64,000 bases of DNA from Ischnura elegans. Lineage: Eukaryota; Arthropoda; Insecta; Odonata; Coenagrionidae. Made by a program: the position numbers and the translations under genes. The notes under the pieces are model-generated. The model had not been told where the DNA came from, ran no database searches, and worked only from the letters and a program-made list of their open reading frames with translations. The DNA lies in contig NC_060248.1 in assembly GCF_921293095.1 (NCBI RefSeq), forward strand, positions 137,404,972 to 137,468,971. The letters run 5' to 3'. Below are positions 35,501 to 47,448 of this stretch, piece after piece; position 1 is the first letter of the stretch, and the number at the start of each line of letters is the position of its first letter.

Positions 35501-37001
35501 AGATGAGTTTCGATCCGATTTTCTGATGGAGTCTTTTTAAAATGTCACATTTACATTTTTACTTCTAGTTTTTTGTGGGTCAAGTATTTTCCTCTAATGT
35601 CGTAAATTTTTCAAATGCATTTGTAAACGGAGGTTTCGTCATGCTTTCCTTTCCTTTGGGATTGTGGTAAATTTCTTTTCATTTTTACCGAAAATAAAAT
35701 TTTTAAAAAGGTTTCACTTTTCCAGATTTTTTTGATGGCGTCGAGGGCTGTGGGTTGGGCCATCGAAGACCTAGATTTCAAAGGGGAGAAGTAATTTCGT
35801 AGTCGTTTTTCATTTCCATCCCTTGGTTGAAAATGTTTTTCTACGATTAGGCTGACATCACAGCTGTAGGCCGGGCACGATATTCGAAAAAAAATATTTT
35901 GTCATTCATACCACTTACCTTCCTTGCGGGTGATTCGGGGTGGGGGACCTCGTATTTGTCGACTCGTGGTATCTCTATGTAACGTATGGGCTACGTGTAT
36001 TACGTAATCTTTGATGTGTTACCTCGTAATGTAGATGAGTTTCGATCCGTTATTCTGAAGGAGAGTTTTGAAAATGTGAGTTTTAAATGTTTACTTCCAT
36101 TTTTTTGGGTCTATTATTTTCCTCTATTGTCGTACATTTTTCAGTTAATTTTCTTTAAACGGTGTTATCGCCGTGTTTTATTTCTTTTGCGACTCTGTAA
36201 ACTTCTTGAAATTGCTACCGAAAGTAAAGAATTTTAAAGCTTATTACTTTTTCATGTATTATATTTTGGGCTATCCCAGGCCTTGATTTCAAAGACGAAA
36301 TTTGAATGGATGAGAGTTTTTCATTTTCATCTCTTGGTTGAAAATGTTTGACTATGATTAGGATGTTCTCACAGCTTTACGCCGGGCACAGTCGTCGGAA
36401 AAAAATATTTTTTCATTCATGTCACTTCCCTTCCATATGGATGATTTGGTGTGGCTTCCCTATTATTTTTCTACTCGTGGTTTCTCCATTTCTATTAAAA
36501 CGGTTTGGGTTATGGGATTCCCATAATCTTAGATGTGTTCACACGTAATATTGGTGACTTTCGATCTGAAATTCGCTTTAACGGTTTTTTAAAATGACGA
36601 ATTTAAACCCATTTCTCGAATATTTTTCTGGTAAATTATTTTATTTCTCCGTCTTTTATGTGTGAAAGTTATTTTCAAACCCTCAAGTCCTATTATTTTG
36701 AATTTATTAAAGTGTCTATACTTTTTCCTTTCATTGCAGCTGAAAATTAATCAGACATAAAAATTTTTAGTGTTCCTGGATTTGATTTGGTGCGGAGACT
36801 GTGGGTTGTGCAAGCCCAAGTTTAGTTTTTAAAGAGGCTAAGTGATGTCATATGATTGTTTTTCATTTTTTCCATTTGGTCTCGTATGTCTTTTCTGTTA
36901 TGTATGCTTTATCTCAGCTCTAGGTACGTCACAGTCGTTAGAAAAAAATGACTTCCAAGGCTGTTCAATCCTTTTTCATGGGCGTGATTTCGTGTGGGCG
37001 C

Positions 37002-37200
37002 CATAGGCGGATCCAGGGGGGGGGGGCACGGGGGCACGGCCCCCCCCAGACCCTCAAAAATATGCAAGATTTTTAATACGGTCCCATTATCATTGCATTC
37101 GTTTTGTATTGCGAGGTATCCTTGTGCCCCACCCAGAACAAAATCCTGGATACGGCCTTGCTTGTGCCCCTCCCAGAAAAAAATCCTGGATCCGCACCTG
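37002..37200. mobile_element. hAT-like MITE, 199 bp, perfect 8-bp duplication
   Basis: The termini CATAGGCGGATCCAGG and CCTGGATCCGCACCTG are inverted. GTGGGCGC is duplicated exactly at 36,994-37,001 and 37,201-37,208. The 8-bp duplication and GGCGGATCC-type ends fit a non-autonomous hAT family. It has inserted in the outer part of array A. Confidence 0.8.
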
Positions 37201-38855
37201 GTGGGCGCCCTAGTATTTGTTGACTCCAGGTTACTGTATTTATTATTAAACGATTTGGGCTATGGACGCTTTGTAATCTTCGATGTTTTTATCGTATTTT
37301 AGAGGAGTTCGGACAAAAAAATTCCCTGCAATTTAAAAAAAAATTACCCATTGAAACTTTACTTCGATTTGTTGGTAGGTCAATTATTATTATTTATTTT
37401 CCTACTTCGTTAATTCCAATTTTAGAAACTGCTCCGGCTGTGTCTTTATTTCGTCATTGCATGTCAGAATTAGGTTTGCGTTTTGAATAAAATTCGCTTT
37501 TTACCTTTTTGAATGTGTCAGTGCAAATGTTAACCCCTACTGAGGATTTCTTCGGTGTCGAAATGTAATAGCGCCCTATTTTTAAAAATAATTTGGTTTT
37601 TCTATGTGAGCTGAATGGTTATGGGGATCCTATGTTTAATAAATTTTGTTATTTCTTCTTTCTTATGAAGTTCGTTGTTTTACATTATTCGAATAGGTGT
37701 TTAAATGAATGACCCAGTGACATATGGCCTGCAATCACTTTTTTCGACGAGGCGTCATTCCGATAGCGCTCCAGTTTATATAATGTCTTCTGTTTCTTTA
37801 TCGTTATACTACGATGTTTTTAATGATCCCCTTCACAGATTATAATATTTCCCATTTCATTAAGGAATAATTTCATTCGTGCCTTGTCTTTACGTTATGT
37901 AACATCCAATGTCAAAGTTTACCCGATTTTTCGTTTCCCAAGGGGTCTGTTTTTGGAATAGCGCCCTAGTAATTACAGTGTTATTGTTAACATAAATTTG
38001 CTGTAAACGGGTTGCAATGGTACGTTACATATATATTGATTGCTTACCTCTACTTGTACGCTTGTTTTCAAAGCATTGTCGCTTTTATGTATTTATGAAT
38101 AACCCAATAAAGCTTTGTCTACACTAATATGATAAAGTCTTATTTTCACCCATTATATCTAAAATACATTATTTTCATATTGTTAAATTAAATCATTACT
38201 ACGTTACTTTAACTATTCCACCTCGTTTCATTAACAAATTCGCTTGAATAACAATAATACAAACCATTCCTTCTTTACATATTCACTGTCGCTATTTCCC
38301 AGGGCGTGGGATGACCTTACGTGGGTCAAGATAATGGACCCGAGAGTGACTTAAGTTTCAGAACGTTTCGGTTAACATTTTTGATGAACATCTTCATGCC
38401 GGTATTATTCACCTTTTTCATGATTTCGTGAATAGAATGTGTCTCAAAATCATTAAGTGGTTTTGTTTTGATGTCATCTAACTGTGTGCAATCATGTTTG
38501 AGGAATATATTGGTGTAAATATTCGATGTGAACTTGGGGTAACATTTCTGATGAACATTTTGATTGTGAGACATTTATCTGTATTTTCATCATTTTATTC
38601 ATAAAAATTAATAGTGAATAATAAATAGGTAAATATATCATGTAATTATACAACTAGAACGCTTATTTGATGCAAATTAAAGCATTGGGAGTGATTTTGG
38701 CTTCAGAACGTTTCGGTTAACATTTTTGATGAACATTTTCATGCCGGTATTTTTTACCTTTTACATTCTTTTGTGAATAGAATGTGTCTCTAAATCATTA
38801 AGTGATTTTGTTTCGATGTCATCTTACTATGGGAAATCATGTTTGAGGAATGTAT

Positions 38856-39039
38856 TGTCGTGTCTTCGAGGATTCGCCAGCTTTCAGGGGATCAATCACT
38901 AACTCCAGGGGACAACGTGGTTCTGCTTCAACGGCTTTTATTCAGACTCCCATTCTCATACAAAACAATTGACAAGCATAATTCGTAAAACAAAAGCACA
39001 ACCTGTGCCGCCAACACATATTGGCTTAGAGATACCACA
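38856..39039 (-). repeat. 3' LTR of gypsy element I
   Basis: 184 bp, TG...CA ends, identical by eye to 43,702-43,885. Confidence 0.95.
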
Positions 39040-39162
39040 CTACCTCCCTCGGCAAAAGAAAATAAACACATGAAACAATTACATAATTAACCTTCTTTGA
39101 AACAATAAACAGAAAACAAACATTACAGGACAAAAGAAATAAGATGCACATAAAAATTTGCA

Positions 39163-41811
39163 TCACTTATTTAACAGGAAATCACCCATTCTGAGTTTGA
39201 CAGGCAATCTTAACTGGGACCTATCACGCAATTCACGCCTGGGTGGTGTGACTGCAATTGGGCTAGAAACAGTAAGAACATCATTATTAACTGGTACAGA
39301 GATTTGTTCTGGCCTATTTATGGGTGATACTACTTGCACATCAGGTGCTATTACTTGTTTGGGTAACACAATGGGCACAGCATCTCGAGAGGGTTCTACC
39401 ATAAGAGGAAATTGGAATTTGTCATCCTCCTGATGGTTGAAACCAACATTTGATGTAAGCTGAATTTGATTAGTGCTCACCTTTATGATTTTACAGGTGT
39501 CAAACATTTCAACATGCACCAGTGTAGGACCAACTACTTTAACAATTTTAGCAAGAAACACATCATGATTCTTTGATAGTTTGACTTTAACAATGTCATT
39601 GATTTTGAACTCTCTTTTAGATGGCACATACTTTCTAAGCTTTGGTTTGATAGCATTCACTAAAGTCTTTGGCTCAAATGCTAACATGAATTCTGAAGGA
39701 CATTTCTTTGTAACAGTGGACGGTGTGGTCCGCAAAGCTAACAAATAATTTGATAGTTTGATAGATAGAGAATTACCATCAACCTTAGCCAATTCCTTGC
39801 CTAACCCTGCTTTAACTGTTTCGACAAATCTTTCTGCCAATCCATTTCCTTGTGGATGATATGGTGCACTCTAAGAGACAACAATTAAATTCCGTGTGCA
39901 AAAGTCAATGAATTCCAAAGAGTTGAATGGTGGACCGTTGTCACTCACCACTTCCACAGGCAACCCCCAAATGGAAAAACTGAGACTTAATTTGTCTATT
40001 ACAGCGGATGCATTGGTCTTGTCCATAGTCCACACCTCGACCCATTTAGAAAAACTATCAACGCAGATTAAATATGTGACACTGTTCATAAAATAAAAAT
40101 CTATATGAATCCGTTCCCACGGTTGAGTGGTAGGTACCCACGGGATGGTTGTTGTTGAAGCTGCTTTGAAGTTGCATTTGGAACATGGATCACAAGCCTC
40201 ACACACCCTTTCTATGTCACTGGTGATGTTCGGCCACCACATGATAGATCGAGCCCTAAGTTTCATCCTCAGAATACCAGGATGACCTTCATGTAAATTG
40301 CGTAAAACCTTTTTTCTCAAACAAAAGGGAACCACTACTCTGTCTCCCAGCAAAATGCAATCATTCTCAAGTGATAAAGCATACCTCACATCAAAGTAAG
40401 CTTTTAGATCTAAACTAGGACAAGCTGCGGGCCAACCATTTAAAACATATTTCTTCACAGCTGATAATTGTGGATCATTGTCAGTTTCCTCAACTACTGC
40501 TTCAAATGACACTGGCAAGTCCGGCAAATCTACCACAACATTACAACTTTCATCACAAGCATACTCTTTTACGGGCAACCTCGAAAGCATATCTGCGGCA
40601 CCCATTTGACTGGACTTCCTATACTCCAATTCATAGTGGTAGTTTCCCAGAATTACAGACCATCTTTGAAGCCTTTGAGCGGATACCTTAGGCGTTGTTT
40701 TCGTAGGAGAAAACATGGACTTAAGTGGCATATTATCCGTTACAATGGAAAACTTTCTCCCCCACAAATATTTGTGAAACTTTTGCAAAGATACTATTAT
40801 TCCTAATGCCTCTCTTTCTAATTGTGAATACCTCTGCTGTGTTGCAGTCAACATTTTTGACATGAACTCTATTGGCCGCTCTTCCTTCCCATCTCTTTGA
40901 GCCAACACGGCACCTATGCCCACAGGGGATGCATCACATACTAAAACTAGCTCCCTGGATGGATCATACACAGCCAATGCATTACTATTAACCAACATTT
41001 GCTTACTCAAATTAAATGCTTCTTCACATCGGTCATTCCATTCCCACACTGCATCCTTTGCCAACAAGTCATACAACGGCTTGAACAGCGTACTAGCTCT
41101 AGGAAGAAACTTGGAATAGAAGTTTAACATTCCAACATAGGAGTGAACCTCAGAGGGATTTCTAGGTGTAGCACAGTTGAGAATAGCTTTCACCTTCCTA
41201 GGTGATGGTTTGTAAAAATTATGGCCCAGTACATAACCCAATATGTCAACCTCACTTTGGTACAATTTTAACTTTTCAAACTTGACCCTTACCTTGTGCT
41301 TCTCCAACCTACTCAAGACTGCATTCAAGTTATGCCTACAGTCTTCGACATCTTTTCCCCCCACAATAATGTCGTCAATATACGCCCTTGTACATTTCAA
41401 ATCTTGCAAAATTTGATCAATGACAGATTGAAAGCACGCACTTGCACTAGCTAGTCCATATGGCAATCTAGTGGGCTTGAGCAAACCAATGCAAGTATTA
41501 AGAACCAATATACCCTGGGACTCCTCATCCAATTTCAGCTGCATAAACGCATCAGCACAATCCAACACACAATAACATGAACATCCTTTCATGGCATTAA
41601 AAATATCAACAGGTACAGGTAAAGGATAATGGTCGACAACAATGCAAGGATTAACAGTTCGCTTGTAATCATGAACTACCCGTATGTCACTACTGTTGGG
41701 TTTAGGCACTGGCCACACAGGCGATGCCCACTCTGACCTTTCCACCCTGACATACCTCCCTTCCTGCACTTTCTGCCTTAGCACGGTAGTTACTCTCTCT
41801 CTCTCTCTCAC
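39163..41811 (-). pseudogene. Gypsy I pol: reverse transcriptase, RNase H, integrase (one internal stop)
   Basis: The RT carries 'VHDYKRTVNPCIVVDHYPLP', 'VLDCADAFMQLKLDE', 'LPYGLASASACFQ' and catalytic YIDD. RNase H follows with 'LVLVCDASPVGIGAVLAQ', 'LEREALGII' and 'FSIVTDNMPLKSMF'. The integrase has the zinc-binding HH-CC region ('HEGHPGILRMKLRARSIMWW', then C-x2-C) and the core Asp residues in HIDFYF and SDNGPPF. An in-frame TAG (about 39,868-39,870) separates the second core Asp from the catalytic Glu region (NGLAERFVETVK). After it the frame continues to 39,163 with the integrase C-terminal region. The 5' border is discussed with gag-pro. Confidence 0.9.
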
Positions 41812-43597
41812 TGTAGGGAACAGAATACCCTTTATGAAACACTGGACGAGAATTTGGCTTTAACACTACTGAGGCTGTGAACCCCTCAATACATGAACTG
41901 CCATCATCATTAAACACAGACGGGTACTTTGCTTTCAACTGTCCCAACACAGCACTAACGTTATCATTCTCAGCGTTGAACACTGCCTTTACTTGAGACT
42001 CCTCCGAAATTTGTGTGAAACCTAGCAATGAACGCCATTCGGGCACTATGGCATCCAACCATTCCCTGCCTAGCAAAGGGAAAAAATCATCTGGATTATC
42101 ACAAATGATTAACCTCAACCTATGTTTCTGCCCTCGCTCATGAACAACCACTGGCACTTCACCTGCCGCACACAACGAATGCCCACTCAATGATGCAATT
42201 TTCACATTAGTGCCTCGCACAACAATACCTGGAAACATAGTAGAAAATCTAGTACGTGTAATTAAACTATGTCTCGAACCATTATCTACTTCCATGGCCA
42301 TATCCTTTCCATTTATATTAATTTTCACCATCAAGCTCTGACCACTCTTGCCTTCATGCATACCTTCAACTAACTTCACCAAGTCATAATGCATACAAGA
42401 ATCACTTTCCCCTCTGAAATTTGCACAATCAAAGTCCGTAATATCACTAATATTTCCCTCATGACCTTCACATATTTGCATTTGACTTTGAATACACATT
42501 GACAATTTTGTAGCCTCAAACTCAACATCAAGCTCGTCATCACACACATTTTCCCAACATCTATCACTGTTACCTACACTGACTTCACGAATCCTCTTAC
42601 TCTCCACATGGTGGGACAACACATACTTCGAAATGTAAACTTCATCTTGTAAGTGGCTCAAATCCTCGATTTCATCACTTTGCTGCAGCTCATCATCCAC
42701 CACAGCTTTGGTCCTGGACACGGGACACGCCTTCTTAATGTGCCCCTGGCGGTGACACATATTACAAGTATAACTCTTGAACCGGCAGTTAAACGATTTG
42801 TGACCCTCATCGCCACAGGCATAGCACCGCACGGACCCTCCATAGGCCCTTCCTCTAGACTGCTGCGATGGTTGAGATCTCTTCCCTCTTGGATCTCTAG
42901 GTTGTTGCGGTTCATATCCACCATGACTCCCGCGCTGACTAAAGCCGCCACGATTCTGCGCGCCATCTCGGCTGTAGAGCTGGGAAGCTCCACGCCCTCT
43001 CACAAAGGGAACACGCGCCCTGCTGGACGTCTTACACACTACGTCCGTAGCCCGGCTCTGCTTGGCCTCCTCAAAGCTCTCGAACAATTTAGCTAGCTCC
43101 AAACACTTGGAAAGCGTAGTGATGTCGTCAGCCTTGGCCTTATCAAATTTTGCCTTTAACTCGGCACTTCTAACATTGCGCGTAAACGTGTCCACCAACA
43201 CAGTTTCCAAATAAGCATTAGGGTAATCACATTTGCTGACAAGAACACGCAGCGCATTTGCAAATTGTGTCACTGATTCACTCGGATGCTGAACACGAAT
43301 AGCCAATTTGCGCCGATAGGATCTGGAAAGGGGCTGGGACTCATAATTTGCCCGGAAAATGTTGCACAGTTCATCAAAAGTCTTCTCCGCAGGCTTAATG
43401 GGCAAACAGGCTTGGCGCAGTACGGTATATACTCTGGGGCCACTGAAGTGAAGCAGCGCACTAATTTTGTCCCGTTGTTCAGTCACATTCATTAAGCTCA
43501 AATAAACTTCCAATCGTTCCAACCACTCGTCGACTGTTTGCTCGTCGGGATTAAATTTCTCAAGATCGTCCGTCTTGAAATTGACCGCCATTGTCAC
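41702..43597 (-). CDS. Gypsy I gag-protease
   Basis: A 631-residue frame. The gag region (about 1-190, 'DEWLERLEVYLSLMNV', 'LSRSYRRKLAIRVQHPSESV') is followed by an Arg/Gly/Gln-rich stretch and two zinc knuckles, CYACGDEGHKSFNC and CNMCHRQGHIKKAC (about 260-295). The protease region has VDNGSRHSLI, where most relatives have D-T/S-G, so a key residue is altered, and later 'PLLGREWL'. The frame runs past the (TC)n tract at about 41,792-41,808 into out-of-frame residues and stops at 41,702. The RT frame starts at 41,811 in another phase. The dinucleotide tract at the junction suggests a slippage change in this copy rather than a normal frameshift signal. Confidence 0.88.
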   Translation of the reverse strand: MTMAVNFKTDDLEKFNPDEQTVDEWLERLEVYLSLMNVTEQRDKISALLHFSGPRVYTVLRQACLPIKPAEKTFDELCNIFRANYESQPLSRSYRRKLAIRVQHPSESVTQFANALRVLVSKCDYPNAYLETVLVDTFTRNVRSAELKAKFDKAKADDITTLSKCLELAKLFESFEEAKQSRATDVVCKTSSRARVPFVRGRGASQLYSRDGAQNRGGFSQRGSHGGYEPQQPRDPRGKRSQPSQQSRGRAYGGSVRCYACGDEGHKSFNCRFKSYTCNMCHRQGHIKKACPVSRTKAVVDDELQQSDEIEDLSHLQDEVYISKYVLSHHVESKRIREVSVGNSDRCWENVCDDELDVEFEATKLSMCIQSQMQICEGHEGNISDITDFDCANFRGESDSCMHYDLVKLVEGMHEGKSGQSLMVKININGKDMAMEVDNGSRHSLITRTRFSTMFPGIVVRGTNVKIASLSGHSLCAAGEVPVVVHERGQKHRLRLIICDNPDDFFPLLGREWLDAIVPEWRSLLGFTQISEESQVKAVFNAENDNVSAVLGQLKAKYPSVFNDDGSSCIEGFTASVVLKPNSRPVFHKGYSVPYSERERESNYRAKAESAGREVCQGGKVRVGIACVASA

Positions 43598-43701
43598 ACA
43601 CGTGCTCTTTTACAGTTGACGCATAAAATATCAAGCAATTAGGTTACTATCAATGTCCCAAATAAAACAATACACGCAAGTTCGATTAATCTCGTCGCCA
43701 A

Positions 43702-43885
43702 TGTCGTGTCTTCGAGGATTCGCCAGCTTTCAGGGGATCAATCACTAACTCCAGGGGACAACGTGGTTCTGCTTCAACGGCTTTTATTCAGACTCCCATT
43801 CTCATACAAAACAATTGACAAGCATAATTCGTAAAACAAAAGCACAACCTGTGCCGCCAACACATATTGGCTTAGAGATACCACA
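43702..43885 (-). repeat. 5' LTR of gypsy element I
   Basis: 184 bp, identical by eye to the 3' LTR. It contains the promoter for the minus-strand transcript. Confidence 0.95.
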
Positions 43886-45689
43886 TGTATCAGTGTAAAT
43901 ATTCGATGTGAACTTGGGGTAACATTTCTGATGAACATTTTGCTTACGAGGCATTTATCTCTATTTTCATCATTGCGGGGTAAAAATTCAATAGTGAATA
44001 ATAAATAGGTAAACGTTTATTGTTATATTTCAACTAGAACGCTGATTTGATGTAAATTAAAGCAATGGGAGTTACTTTGGTTTCATAAAGTTTGGGTTAA
44101 CATTTTTGATGAACATCTTAATGCCGGTATTTTTGACTTTTTACATTATTTCCTGACTACAATATGTCTCAAAATGATTAATTGGTTTGGTTTTGATGTC
44201 ATCTAACTATGGGCAATAATGTTTGAGGAATATATCAGTGTAAATATTCGATGTGAACTTGGGGTAACATTTCTGATGAACAATTTTCTTATGCGGCATT
44301 TATCCTTATTTTCATCGTTGTGGAGTAAAAATTCAATAGTGAATAATAAATAGGTAAAAATATCTTGTTATTATACGACCAGAACGCTTATTTGAGGCAA
44401 AGTAAAGCAATGGGAGTTATTTTGGTTTCAGAGAGTTTGGGTTAACATTTTTGGTATACATCTTCATGTCGGTATTTATTGGCATTTTACATCATTTAAT
44501 GACGAGAATGTGTCTCGTAATGATAAAGTGGCTAGGTTTTGATGTCATCTAACTATGGGCAAACGTGTTTGAGGAATATATGAGCGTAAATATTTTATGT
44601 GAACTTGGGGTAACATTTCTGATGAACATTTTGCTTACTAGGCATTAATCTCTATTTTCATCATTGTGGGGTAAAAATTCAATAGTGAATAATAAATAGG
44701 TAAGCATTTCTCCTTATATTACTACTAGAACGCTGATTTGATATAAATTAAAGCAATGGGACTTATTGTGGTTTCATAAAGTTTGGGTTAACATTTTTGG
44801 TGTACATCCTCATGTCTGTATTAACTGGCCTTTTACATTATTTGGTGACTAGAATACGTCTCAAAATGATTAAGTGGTTTGGTTTTGATGTCATCTAACT
44901 ATGGGCAATAATGTTTGAGGAATATATCAGTGTAAATATTCGATGTGAACTTTGGGAAACATTTCTGATGAACAATTTTCTTATGTGGCATTTATCTGTA
45001 TTTTCATAATTATGGGGTAAAAATTCAATAGTGAATAATAAACCGGTAAACATTTATTGTTATATCACAAGTAGAATGCTTGTTTGATGCAAACCTAAGC
45101 ACTTGGAGGTATTTTGGTTTCAGAACGTTTTGGTTAACATTTTTTTGTGAACATTTCATTTCGGTATTTATTGACTTTTTACATTATTTCGTGACTAGAT
45201 TGTCTCAAAATCATGGAGTGGTATGGTTTTTATATCATCTGACAATGTGTAAACATGGTTGAGGAATCAGTTTAAATATTCAATCTGAACTTGGCGTAAC
45301 ATCCCTGATGAACATTTTGCTCACGAGGCATTTATCTTTATTTTCATCTTTGTAAGATAAATTTCAATTGTTAATAATGCATAGGTATACATTTCTTGTT
45401 ATATTATCAGTGGAACACTTATTTGAAGCAAAGGTAATGTTTTAATCTCTTGCTCTCCAAAACTTTGGCAGAAAATAACGACAAATACAACTAATATATG
45501 TAAAATAAGCTTTTAGATCTGTAATGAAAATTGTTAACCTGTATATTTATGATAATAAATCTGAACCAGTTAATAATTCTTTCTGTTTATCATTTATACT
45601 AATGCAACTTTTTTTAAATAGTTCAGTACCTTTTCAATAATGGATACACATTTGAGATATCAAGGATCTCATACCAATGTAAATTATTC

Positions 45690-46560
45690 AATTGCAGATT
45701 TGTCCATGTTGACATTCAGGAAAGGGTAAATGAGAATATTTTTTGTAATCTTTACAATGCCTTCATATGAAACCAAGGGACTCTAATATTTATTTGCTTA
45801 CAGTTGAATCAATATCTGTATCTAATGTTAGTTTGTAGTCCAACAGAACACCTTGGATCTGTTTTTAGTGTACCCTTTGTAATATGTTTTCAGATAATTA
45901 GTATATTAAAAAAAAGGGAGTTTCTATTTACAAAAGGTAAGTACACTACATTTAATGATGCTTATCTGCAATAAATTATTTTTGTACTACAAAGTAGAAA
46001 GATAAGCTAACCGTTGCTGAAGGCCAATGACATCATGTAGTATTACTGCTGACACTGCACTATGTGAATCAATGGAATAGAAGATTTTCAAGTTAACAGC
46101 GGAGATGGAGTGCTTTCTCAGATTTAAGGCCATTCTCCATTAATGGACTCTATGGAAAATCCATGATAATTATCATTCACAAACAGCAATAAAGGAAGTG
46201 GTCCCAGGTGGGAGCCCTGTGGAACAGTAGATGTTGCATAAAATTGTGATGGTTCTGCATTCTGGAATTTATTTGCTAGTTCTCTCTTTCACTTATAGCA
46301 TGGGACCAGATATTCCATTGGCTTTCAGTTTTGCTGCTGATAGAAGTATGATAAACTTTATTGAATGCATTTGGAAAAATCACAATACACTCTACCTGAA
46401 AATGATCAGTGAGATCTGTAGCTACAAAGAGCTGAAAAAGCAAAAAGGTTTGTACCTAGTAGTTGAAATACCGCACCTAAATCCTTGCCCTTAATCATGA
46501 TTACTGCAGTAATCAGGTTTTCAAACACTTTGGCAAAAACTGACTGAATAATCATGGTCT
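45690..46560 (-). pseudogene. Old non-LTR retrotransposon RT remnant
   Basis: Minus-strand translation, crossing several frame breaks, shows 'VYCDFSKCI', 'AFNKVYHTSI', 'STVPQGSHLGPL' (about 46,230-46,195), 'LLFVND', then 'VLLDYKLTLDTDID' and 'RHCKDYKKYSHL'. These match the RT core and the post-RT region of Jockey/CR1-type elements, with many stops. It lies inside the interior of foldback B and is much older than the LTR insertions. Confidence 0.7.
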
Positions 46561-47448
46561 ATAATCACTAAAGACTGTTTTACATGGGGCACGTAATTGT
46601 GCAGGTTAGAACTGCATTAATTTTCAATATGGCATAAAATTGCGAGAATGTGAGCTTGGTATTAGAAGAGGGGCTATTTTGTCATCTCGTGTCCATGCCT
46701 TCTCGAATGCGACCTAGGAATTCTCTGCTTTACAGGACACAATTTTGACTGTGCCTTTGTACATAAGTTTGATTGTGCAGTGACTTGCCACTTTTTCATA
46801 TCTTTAACAGTGATAACCTTTTTACACATAGGTATCACAATTGCTTTTTTGGCGGAGCTAGGAATTGTACCAGTATCTAGACTTGTTAAAGATAATATGG
46901 AGAGCTATTTATCCCCAAAACTCCTCCTTGCTGCACCTGTCCTAGCTACACCCCTGGTAACATGAGGCCAAAAGAATTACCAAATGGTCTAATGATTACC
47001 TACCTATTAATATCTCTTGATGAGGTGATTGAATTTCATGTACTCAGTCCGATCACCATTTTTTTAAGGTTTATCAGTAAATTTTATTTTGAGTGATCAA
47101 AATTTTGAGAGCAGGGAAGAATCATTTAGGATTATTACTCTTACTTAAGAAATTTACAGGAGTGAAAATGTACATAGCATCTTAAGTACTGCATAAAAAC
47201 TATTCACAGCATCATATAGAGATTTTGGTTTCATAAAATCTCATTGTCGGACCAGTTAATATAACTGAAATAATAATTCAAACCAATAAAATCAGTTTTG
47301 AAAGTCATACAGCAGTGTGATAAATACCACAGCCTTAATGGCAAATATTTTCCTCATACACTGACATCCTTGATAGAATACTGTGTTTCCATGTGCTTTT
47401 AAGAGTTCCAGTCTTTTTCTGGGCAAACCTTTATTTTTATTGTTAGTA
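46561..47448. other. Interior of foldback B, no gene seen
   Basis: No coding region is supported. 'gttttacatggggcacgtaa' near 46,579 resembles the end of a small DNA transposon. No partner end was found. Confidence 0.35.

Larger units (their letters stand above)
30560..37985 (-). repeat. Right arm of foldback A: inverted ~540-bp monomer array
   Basis: The same monomer as the left arm in reverse orientation. 'gtcgactcgtgg' or a variant lies at about 33,285, 33,831, 34,367, 34,907, 35,418, 35,958 and 36,469. The innermost units (30,560-33,200) and outermost units (36,600-37,985; 'atagcgcc' at about 37,570, 37,758 and 37,957) are diverged, while the middle ones are well conserved. Within it, about 34,680-35,730 is repeated almost exactly 1,051 bp later. 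Several small elements have inserted here. Confidence 0.85.
25090..38338. mobile_element. Foldback element A (arms of ~540-bp monomers), inserted into B
   Basis: It is flanked by the 10-bp direct repeat CCCGAGAGTG (25,080-25,089 and 38,339-38,348). The termini are inverted: the left has CATTATTTTAAC, then 'aaggtcatcccacgccc' and 'gggaaatagcgaca'. The right has the complement of the same three blocks near 38,335-38,285. The arms are arrays of one ~540-bp monomer, running one way on the left (to 29,669) and the other way on the right (from about 30,560). In foldback B's undisturbed right arm the corresponding site (about 61,910-61,925) is continuous, which supports A as an insertion. The 9-10 bp duplication suits the Mutator/FB group. 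The ~900-bp centre has no transposase, so A is non-autonomous. Confidence 0.8.
38856..43885 (-). mobile_element. Ty3/gypsy LTR retrotransposon I (5,030 bp)
   Basis: Two 184-bp LTRs (38,856-39,039 and 43,702-43,885) look identical by eye. TGTAT is duplicated at both borders (38,851-38,855 and 43,886-43,890), and the interrupted monomer of array B is continuous across it. In minus sense the 5' LTR is followed by TTGGCGACGAGATTAATC, a plausible primer-binding site of the TGGCGAC type. A purine tract (gagggaggtag) precedes the 3' LTR. The order gag-protease-RT-RNase H-integrase places it in Ty3/gypsy. No env-like frame is present. Identical LTRs imply a recent insertion, although the coding region carries defects. 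Confidence 0.95.
38349..45450 (+). repeat. Left arm of foldback B: ~345-bp monomer array (interrupted by an LTR element)
   Basis: Each monomer holds 'gtgaataataaataggtaaa', 'ggggtaacatttctgatgaac' and 'ttgatgtcatctaacta'. The first landmark lies at about 38,615, then, after the LTR element, at about 43,994, 44,339, 44,688 and 45,030, giving a ~345-bp period. About six units are present, and the innermost, towards 45,450, is degraded. Confidence 0.85.
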
